Assembly: GCA_036567945.1 (NCBI GenBank)
Contig: DATCTM010000119.1
Coordinates: forward strand, 1 to 57,940
Origin: BRH-c54 sp036567945
GTDB taxonomy: Bacteria; Bacteroidota; Bacteroidia; Flavobacteriales_E; Vicingaceae
Direction: 5' to 3'
DNA: 57,940 bases
The notes under the pieces are model-generated. The model had not been told where the DNA came from and made no database searches. It saw only the letters and a program-made list of their open reading frames with translations. Position numbers and translations under genes: made by a program. How positions within the stretch are numbered: the stretch's first letter is position 1; every line of letters starts with the position of its first letter. Positions 52,584 through 57,940 of this stretch are shown one piece after another.

Positions 52584-52746
52584 GTCTTTATATTTTTATA
52601 TCAATACTTTGTTTCCTTTGAACTATACAAAATACTGATATTTAAGACCCTGAAAAAAGATGCTAATTACGTAAATTAATAAAGAAAAATAACAATTTTT
52701 ATTACGCAGAATTACGTAACACAAACAACAATAAATACGATAAAAT

Positions 52747-53544
52747 TTATGCTTCTACGCTCACGACAAAACCCGCATATTTTCTAATATTGAGTACAAT
52801 ACCATTTTCAAACATTAAATATTGTCCTTTAATACCCATTAATTTTCCTTCGTACTCGGGTACTTTCTCAAAACCTATACTTTTTACTTTTACAGGATAA
52901 TTTAAAACAGGAAAGTTCATGTGAACAATTTCACTTTTAGGAAGGAGATACTCGTGATAAGCTTTATCTACCAGCACAGCTACTTTATCTCTCTCAGCAA
53001 TTAAGTCAATATTGGGTTGTAAATTTTTAAGCATTTGTTGCCAATTAGTTTTGTCGTCCAAATGTTGCTTCAAACTAACCTCTATCATTCCTGCTAAATA
53101 ACGATTAGGTGTTTCTGCTAATTTTATTGCTTGTGAAGCTCCTTGATCAATCCATCTGGTTGGAACTTGTGTATGCCGAGTTACGCCTACTTTAATTCCA
53201 CTTGTTAGTGATAAATAAACAATATGAGGCTGCAATTGTACGGCTTGTTCATACACCAAATCTCTATCTTCAATACCTAAATGAGCTTGTGATTTTTCCG
53301 GGTGAATAATCCAATCAGCAGCTTCGGGAGCGTCTCTAAAACAAGGGTAGCAAAAACCTTGATTAAACGATTTTACCGTTTTTCGTCCACATTTTATGCA
53401 GTAAATCGCATTTTCATAAGTCAACTTAATGGTTTGTCCTATCAGCTCATTAAGATAAACCAACTCCTCTCCCACAGGTAAATGGTATTGTACCTCATCC
53501 TGAAGTTCTGTTTGCATTTTTAAAAGTGAACCGGTTTTTTTCAT
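52747..53544 (-). CDS. DUF2797 domain protein
   Basis: 265 aa. N-terminal YCIKCGRKTVKSFNQGFCYPCF (Cys positions C52, C55, C68 and C71, likely a zinc ribbon) followed by a segment with IIHPE.SQAHLGIEDRDLVYE and KVGVTR..QVPTRWIDQGA, typical of DUF2797. The family is seen in Bacteroidota and actinobacteria; no proven function. Soluble. The upstream gap (53545-53680) is made of repeats. Confidence 0.85.
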   Translation of the reverse strand: MKKTGSLLKMQTELQDEVQYHLPVGEELVYLNELIGQTIKLTYENAIYCIKCGRKTVKSFNQGFCYPCFRDAPEAADWIIHPEKSQAHLGIEDRDLVYEQAVQLQPHIVYLSLTSGIKVGVTRHTQVPTRWIDQGASQAIKLAETPNRYLAGMIEVSLKQHLDDKTNWQQMLKNLQPNIDLIAERDKVAVLVDKAYHEYLLPKSEIVHMNFPVLNYPVKVKSIGFEKVPEYEGKLMGIKGQYLMFENGIVLNIRKYAGFVVSVEA

Positions 53545-53562
53545 AAATCTTCAATTTTTTCT

Positions 53563-53575
53563 CGCAAAGACGCAG
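53563..53575. repeat. CGCAAAGACGCAG intergenic repeat, copy 1
   Basis: CGCAAAGACGCAG near the start of the 136-base gap upstream of DUF2797. The related CCACAAAGACGCAG occurs at 55407-55420. Short elements of this type are recurrent intergenic sequences in Bacteroidota and other phyla; no function known. Confidence 0.5.
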
Positions 53576-53597
53576 GATACGCAAATATTGTTAATTG

Positions 53598-53695
53598 TTC
53601 AGTTCTCAGTCTTCAGTTTGCAGTCTTCAATCTATAATTCTTCTGACTTCGGTCTTCCAACTTCTACAATCTCTAATCTCCTAAGTCTGAATCAC
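53598..53695. repeat. Degenerate 7-bp tandem repeat
   Basis: About 14 units of 7 bases, with the theme CTTCAGT/CTTCGGT (for example TTCAGTT, CTCAGTC, TTCAGTT, TGCAGTC, TTCAATC, then CTTCTGA, CTTCGGT, CTTCCAA, CTTCTAC), with one phase slip of a base half-way. It fills the gap and reaches over the stop and last codons of the carboxylase gene (53681-53695). Confidence 0.7.
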
Positions 53696-55324
53696 CCCAA
53701 CATTATATCTTTTGGTAATAGGCGCATGGTCAGCAGCTTCTATTCCCATAGAAATCCATTTTCTGGTGTCCTTTGGGTCGATAATAGCATCTGTCCAAAG
53801 TCTTGCAGCAGCATAGTAAGGCGAAATTTGTTCATCATACCTGTCTTTAATTTTATTGTACAATTCTTCTTCTCTCTCTTTGGTAATTTTTTCTTCGCCC
53901 TTCGCTTTTAATGAAGCCACTTCAATTTGCAATAAGGTTTTTGCTGCCGAAGCACCACTCATTACCGCTAATTGTGCCGAAGGCCAAGCTACTATTAATC
54001 TTGGATCATAGGCTTTTCCACACATGGCATAATTTCCTGCTCCATAAGAGTTCCCTATAATAATAGTAAACTTAGGAACAACAGAGTTTGCCTGAGCAGC
54101 CACCATTTTAGCTCCGTCTTTAATGATTCCGCCATGTTCCGAACGTGAACCTACCATAAAACCACTTACATCTTGCAAAAACACCAACGGAATTTTCTTT
54201 TGGTTGCAATTCATAATGAAACGAGCTGCTTTATCTGCCGAATCGGAATAAATAACACCTCCAAACTGCATTTCTCCTTTTTTAGATTTTACTACCATAC
54301 GTTGATTAGCAACTATCCCTACTGACCAACCATCAACTCGAGCATAGCCGCAAACAATAGTTTGTCCGTAAGCTTCTTTATATTCTTCAAATTCTGAATT
54401 ATCTACCAAACGTTTAATAATTTCTTTTACATCATAAGGTTTTTCACGTGTATCAGGTAAAATGCCATAAATTTCTTTTGGATCTAATTTAGGTTGTATT
54501 GGTTTCACTCTGTTAAATCCTGCTTTGTCGTAATCACCAATTTTATCCATAATGGTTTTAATCCTGTCTAAACAATCCTGGTCATCCTTACATTTATAAT
54601 CGGTTACTCCTGAAATTTCGCAATGTGTAGTCGCTCCACCTAAAGTTTCATTATCAATACTTTCGCCAATAGCTGCTTTTACCAAATAAGAACCTGCTAA
54701 AAAGATAGAGCCTGTTTTGTCCACTATCATAGCCTCATCGCTCATAATTGGTAAATAAGCTCCTCCGGCAACACAACTTCCCATAATGGCTGCTATTTGT
54801 ATAATTCCTTCTGAAGACATAATGGCGTTGTTTCTAAATATTCTTCCAAAATGTTCTTTATCGGGAAAAATTTCATCTTGCATGGGCAAGAAAACACCTG
54901 CACTATCTACTAAATAAATAATAGGCAATTTGTTTTCCATGGCAATTTCCTGAAAACGTAGATTTTTTTTAGCAGCTATAGGAAACCAAGCTCCTGCTTT
55001 TACAGTAGCATCATTGGCTACCACCAAACATTGTTTTCCTTTAACATAACCAATCATGCCAACTACTCCACCCGAAGGACAACCACCTTGTTCTTCGTAC
55101 ATTCCTTCTCCTGCAAACGCTCCAATTTCTATCCTTGCTGATTTTTTATCCAATAAATAATCAATTCTTTCTCTAGCGGTAAGCTTACCTTTAGCATGGT
55201 GCGATTCAATTTTTTTCTTTCCTCCACCCAAATACACTTTTTCTAATCTACGATTTAAATCTGATACCGAAAGTCGATTGACATCTTCATTTTTACTGAA
55301 TTCTAAATCTATCTTTTTTGCCAT
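53681..55324 (-). CDS. Acyl-CoA carboxylase, carboxyltransferase (beta) subunit
   Basis: 547 aa, the two-domain carboxyltransferase. Features: Y..GGGKKKIE.HHAKGKLTARERI.YLLD, the acyl-CoA carboxylase oxyanion pieces GGVVGMIG, DSAGVFLP near 155, G.C.AGGAYLP, GATTHCE.SG, and in the C-terminal domain QDVSGFMVG, HGGIIKDGAKMV and GNSYGAGNYAMCG. The D.AGVFLPMQ.E.FPD...FG pattern is the methylcrotonyl-CoA type, though propionyl-CoA subunits are close. The biotin subunit is not in the window. The stop lies inside the tandem repeat. Confidence 0.9.
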   Translation of the reverse strand: MAKKIDLEFSKNEDVNRLSVSDLNRRLEKVYLGGGKKKIESHHAKGKLTARERIDYLLDKKSARIEIGAFAGEGMYEEQGGCPSGGVVGMIGYVKGKQCLVVANDATVKAGAWFPIAAKKNLRFQEIAMENKLPIIYLVDSAGVFLPMQDEIFPDKEHFGRIFRNNAIMSSEGIIQIAAIMGSCVAGGAYLPIMSDEAMIVDKTGSIFLAGSYLVKAAIGESIDNETLGGATTHCEISGVTDYKCKDDQDCLDRIKTIMDKIGDYDKAGFNRVKPIQPKLDPKEIYGILPDTREKPYDVKEIIKRLVDNSEFEEYKEAYGQTIVCGYARVDGWSVGIVANQRMVVKSKKGEMQFGGVIYSDSADKAARFIMNCNQKKIPLVFLQDVSGFMVGSRSEHGGIIKDGAKMVAAQANSVVPKFTIIIGNSYGAGNYAMCGKAYDPRLIVAWPSAQLAVMSGASAAKTLLQIEVASLKAKGEEKITKEREEELYNKIKDRYDEQISPYYAAARLWTDAIIDPKDTRKWISMGIEAADHAPITKRYNVGVIQT

Positions 55325-55406
55325 TTTTTGTGCTTTTTTATTTAATTCTCAAAAATACTTTTTTAGAAATTTAATTAAAGTGATTTTGGATATATTTTTT
55401 ATTTAA

Positions 55407-55420
55407 CCACAAAGACGCAG
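55407..55420. repeat. CACAAAGACGCAG intergenic repeat, copy 2
   Basis: CCACAAAGACGCAG in the 146-base gap between the carboxylase and the transporter, related to 53563-53575. Further along, the CGTTTCATCTG sequence at 55448-55458 matches the outer end of the leader element at 1545-1554 over 10-11 bases, likely chance. Confidence 0.45.
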
Positions 55421-55470
55421 AAACTCAACGTTATTTTACTATCTCCATACAAGTCCGTTTCATCTGTGTT

Positions 55471-56958
55471 CTATACTCCGAAAACGAACTTAGACAATAA
55501 CATAAACACAGTTGTAACAATGATAACGCCCAACAAATTAAATAAAATTCCTGCACGAATCATTTGTTTTATTTTTACATAGCCCGAACCAAAAATAATG
55601 GCTTGGGTGGGCGAAGCAACAGGCATCATAAAAGCACAACTTGCCGAAAGTGTTGCGGGAATCATCAATAAAATTGGATCTATATTTAATGCTATACTCG
55701 CTTGTGCTAAAATAGGTAACACCAAATTGGTGGTTGCTGTATTGGAGGTCACTTCTGTAAGTAAGGTAAGTACTATACAAACTACTACAACCATCACTAG
55801 CGGAGAGGAAAAAGTCATTTGTGCAAAAAGATTCCCTACTACATCCGACAAACCTGATGATGAAAAACCACCTGCAATGGCAAAACCTCCACCAAAAAGC
55901 AACAAAACGCCCCAAGGTAAACTGTGTACATGACTCCATTTTAACAACATTTCTCCTTGTCTTTGTTTTGAAGGAATTAGAAACAATAAAGTGGCAGCAG
56001 CAATTGCTATGGTAGCATCCGTAGCCATTTCTAATCCAAAAACAGTACGCCAACCTTGTATGGTAATGGTTTCCGACAAGCGTAAATCTGAACCTGTAAT
56101 CCACAAAACAGCAGCCATAAAAAACACTACCCCTGACAAAGCTTCATCTCTAGTAATTTTTCCTAGCCCATGTAACTGACTTTTTACTACATCATTGCTT
56201 TTCAACAGATTGTCTTTGGGCATTCTGTATATTACTTTAGTCAGTAATAACCAACCTGTAATGATAAAAGTAATGGCAATAGGTAAGCCCATCATCATCC
56301 ATTGTGTAAAACCAATGGCTGCTTTATCGGGGAAAATAGTTTGGTACATTTCTATAAAAATCATGTTGGGCATGGTACCAATAACGGTTGCCATTCCGCC
56401 AATATCGGCTGCATAAGCAATACACAACATTAACGCAACAGCAAATCGACTTATCAATTTTTTGTTTTCGTTAGTGATACCCGTTTTTAATTCTTCAATA
56501 ATAGAAATACCTATGGGCATCATTACCATTACTGTGGCAGTGTTGGATATCCACATGCTTAAAAAAGCGGTGGTTATCATAAACCCTAAAATAAGATGAG
56601 CGGGCTTACTACCAATGAGACTAACAATTCGTAGTGCTAATCGCTGATGCAAGTTAGATTGCTGAATACCTTGAGCTAACATTAACCCTCCAAGAAATAG
56701 AAAAATGATTTCTTTACCATAAAATACGGCAGTGTCTTTGGCATCTAAAATACCAAAAAGCGGAAATAAAAACATAGGAAACAAAGAAGTTACGGCTATG
56801 GGTAAGACTTCAAAAATCCAACAGACAGCCATAAGAATAACGATTGCTGCCATAATGGGTGCTTTAGGATTATCAGCGGATGGTACTAGCCAATAGCCAA
56901 CTGCTGCCAATATAATTGCCAACAAAAAGTACATCCATTTTTTTGAAACCGATTTCAC
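55471..56958 (-). CDS. DASS/SLC13 family sodium-dicarboxylate or sulfate symporter
   Basis: 495 aa with about eleven hydrophobic helices. Family signatures: FLGGLMLAQGIQQSNLHQRLALRI near 92-115, the SNT motif SNTATVMVMMPI near 145-156, LLFGGGFAIAGGFSSSGLS near 353-372 and a second SNT region TEVTSNTATTNLVLPIL near 405-421. The double SNT motifs bind sodium and substrate carboxylates. Likely uptake of dicarboxylates or related anions. The gene diverges from a fatty acid/sterol hydroxylase family gene. Confidence 0.92.
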   Translation of the reverse strand: MKSVSKKWMYFLLAIILAAVGYWLVPSADNPKAPIMAAIVILMAVCWIFEVLPIAVTSLFPMFLFPLFGILDAKDTAVFYGKEIIFLFLGGLMLAQGIQQSNLHQRLALRIVSLIGSKPAHLILGFMITTAFLSMWISNTATVMVMMPIGISIIEELKTGITNENKKLISRFAVALMLCIAYAADIGGMATVIGTMPNMIFIEMYQTIFPDKAAIGFTQWMMMGLPIAITFIITGWLLLTKVIYRMPKDNLLKSNDVVKSQLHGLGKITRDEALSGVVFFMAAVLWITGSDLRLSETITIQGWRTVFGLEMATDATIAIAAATLLFLIPSKQRQGEMLLKWSHVHSLPWGVLLLFGGGFAIAGGFSSSGLSDVVGNLFAQMTFSSPLVMVVVVCIVLTLLTEVTSNTATTNLVLPILAQASIALNIDPILLMIPATLSASCAFMMPVASPTQAIIFGSGYVKIKQMIRAGILFNLLGVIIVTTVFMLLSKFVFGV

Positions 56959-57035
56959 TTAATTGATTTAGTAACAGATGTCCAAAAATAGTATAAAAGT
57001 CTCGAAAAACAGTTAAAAAGTGTATCTTGTGAAAA

Positions 57036-57062
57036 GTTAAAGTTATCATCTATAACTTTAAC
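57036..57062. repeat. 11-bp inverted repeat in a divergent gap
   Basis: GTTAAAGTTAT then 5 bases then ATAACTTTAAC, perfect. It lies 78 bases upstream of the DASS gene start and 88 bases upstream of the desaturase start. It could be an operator for one or both genes. No terminator T-run. Confidence 0.5.
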
Positions 57063-57150
57063 TAATTTATGTGCAGAAAGAATTGATTTATTTTAATTAC
57101 AATCATTGGCTTAACCATTATAGGATTTGTAGTTTGGTTTGAAAAAAATT

Positions 57151-57940
57151 ATGTTAAAAGAAACATTAACCTTAGAGGATGTTCAAAATTACGATTTCAC
57201 AACAATTATCTGGTTTGTAGCACCTTTGATGTTTTTCTTTGTGGGTTTGGAATTCTACCTTAGTAGAAAAAGAAATTTACAACTTTATTCGGGTAAAGAT
57301 TTTTTAGCATCGCTGTCCATTGGTTTGGTCAATATCATTCTAAATGGATTTATGAAGGTTGGCGTTTTTCTTTTCTTTTTGTTTTTTTACAATCTTTCAC
57401 CTTTACAGATTCCTTTTACTTGGTGGTCATTTATATTGTGTTTTTTCGCTCTCGATTTTTTTAGATATTGGGCACATCGTATGGCTCACGAGCAACGTTT
57501 TTGGTGGTCAACTCATGTCGTTCACCATTCTTCAGTTCACTATAATTTTTCGGTATCTTTCCGCTTATCATGGACACAAAATTTAAAAATCATTTTTTTC
57601 TTACCTGTCATTTTAATGGGTTTTCATCCTTTGGTGTTTTTAATTGTGCATCAATTAGAAGTTTTATACCAATTTTGGATACATACCGAATTAATCAAAA
57701 AGCTTCCAAAACCTATTGAATATATATTCACAACACCATCGCATCATCGAGTTCACCATTCTATCAACGAAAAGTATATTGACAAAAATTACGGTTCTAC
57801 TTTAATTATTTGGGATAGACTATTTAAAACCTTTCAAGTAGAAGAAGAGCAACCGATTTACGGGATTACCAAACCTGTTAATTCTTATAATCCGATTTAT
57901 CTTGTTTTTCATGAGTGGGTAGCTGTTTTTAAAGATTTAA
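57151..57940 (+). CDS. Sterol desaturase/fatty acid hydroxylase family protein, 3' end outside window
   Basis: 263 codons visible and open at the end. Membrane helices near 18-35, 50-77 and 88-105, then the di-iron His boxes: HRMAHE near residues 108-113, HVVHHSS near 122-128 and HHRVHH near 193-198, all intact. The family oxidises carbon chains of sterols, fatty acids or carotenoids with non-haem iron. The ATG at 57151 follows the divergent 192-base gap with an 11-bp inverted repeat. Confidence 0.9.
   Translation, partial: MLKETLTLEDVQNYDFTTIIWFVAPLMFFFVGLEFYLSRKRNLQLYSGKDFLASLSIGLVNIILNGFMKVGVFLFFLFFYNLSPLQIPFTWWSFILCFFALDFFRYWAHRMAHEQRFWWSTHVVHHSSVHYNFSVSFRLSWTQNLKIIFFLPVILMGFHPLVFLIVHQLEVLYQFWIHTELIKKLPKPIEYIFTTPSHHRVHHSINEKYIDKNYGSTLIIWDRLFKTFQVEEEQPIYGITKPVNSYNPIYLVFHEWVAVFKDL

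Noticed and set aside
52665..52720. Three ATTACG(T/C)A copies
   Set aside because: Too short and AT-rich to separate from chance.
55448..55458. Third copy of the 93-nt leader element
   Set aside because: Only about 11 bases match (CGTTTCATCTG); the 25-nt core is missing.
57087..57200. Open frame with a hydrophobic stretch before the desaturase gene
   Set aside because: It has no start codon after the upstream TGA and overlaps the desaturase in another frame. Probably chance or an old remnant.

Overview
The window is a visibly AT-rich chromosomal segment of a Bacteroidota bacterium, most likely from the Flavobacteriales. The evidence is the gliding genes gldB and gldC, a ccoN-ccoO fusion with separate ccoQ, ccoP, ccoG, ccoH, ccoS and ccoI, the rpmG-DUF4295-ftsY order, DnaE carrying a built-in proofreading domain, large NusB, T9SS-type C-terminal features, and promoter elements of the TAnnTTTG type. 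No tRNA, rRNA, CRISPR array, phage, insertion sequence or plasmid gene was seen. All non-coding gaps are under 300 bases.

Layout. 1-3006: a truncated BT_3928-type membrane protein, DUF1599 and folP. 3046-6875: four accessory genes of unknown function (one secreted YD-like protein, three membrane proteins) separated by near-identical intergenic repeats. 7004-15221: a complete cbb3 oxidase locus, all on the minus strand (ccoI, ccoS, ccoNO, ccoQ, ccoP, ccoG, ccoH and a SafE-like copper/maturation protein), with two FNR-like boxes. 15303-17136: an ECF sigma factor and its translationally overlapping membrane partner, which carries PKD domains and a T9SS-like C-terminus. 17288-20976: envelope genes (DUF3078 barrel, MscS channel, coiled-coil protein, TonB). 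21063-25953: DUF4153 membrane protein, rpmG, DUF4295, ftsY and a secreted nuclease. 26072-29468: rplS, DUF2237 and a secreted/outer-membrane pair of unknown role. 29526-38419: ABC exporter, leucine-type dehydrogenase, nusB, thioredoxin and dnaE. 38570-41227: a large unknown secreted protein. 41503-46661: SMR exporter with mscL, cdsA, DUF2007, ftsH, rsfS and birA. 46658-52124: nadA, hemN, gldC, gldB, an outer-membrane barrel and nadE. 52125-57940: a small secreted protein, DUF2797, a biotin-dependent carboxylase subunit, a DASS transporter and a truncated sterol-desaturase family protein.

How the genes fit together. The cbb3 locus, anaerobic-type HemN and the two FNR-like boxes point to respiration at low oxygen. 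Leucine dehydrogenase, a methylcrotonyl-CoA-carboxylase-like subunit and biotin ligase fit branched-chain amino acid use. gldB and gldC suggest gliding and T9SS. nadA and nadE are the first and last steps of NAD synthesis.

The most unusual signals are: a 93-nt leader element duplicated exactly upstream of the start codons of the BT_3928-type gene and of nadA, 46 kb apart; the repeated intergenic units in the 3-7 kb accessory block; the sigma/anti-sigma-like pair whose membrane partner ends in a T9SS type-B-like domain; and a degenerate 7-bp tandem array that runs into a stop codon at 53.6 kb.
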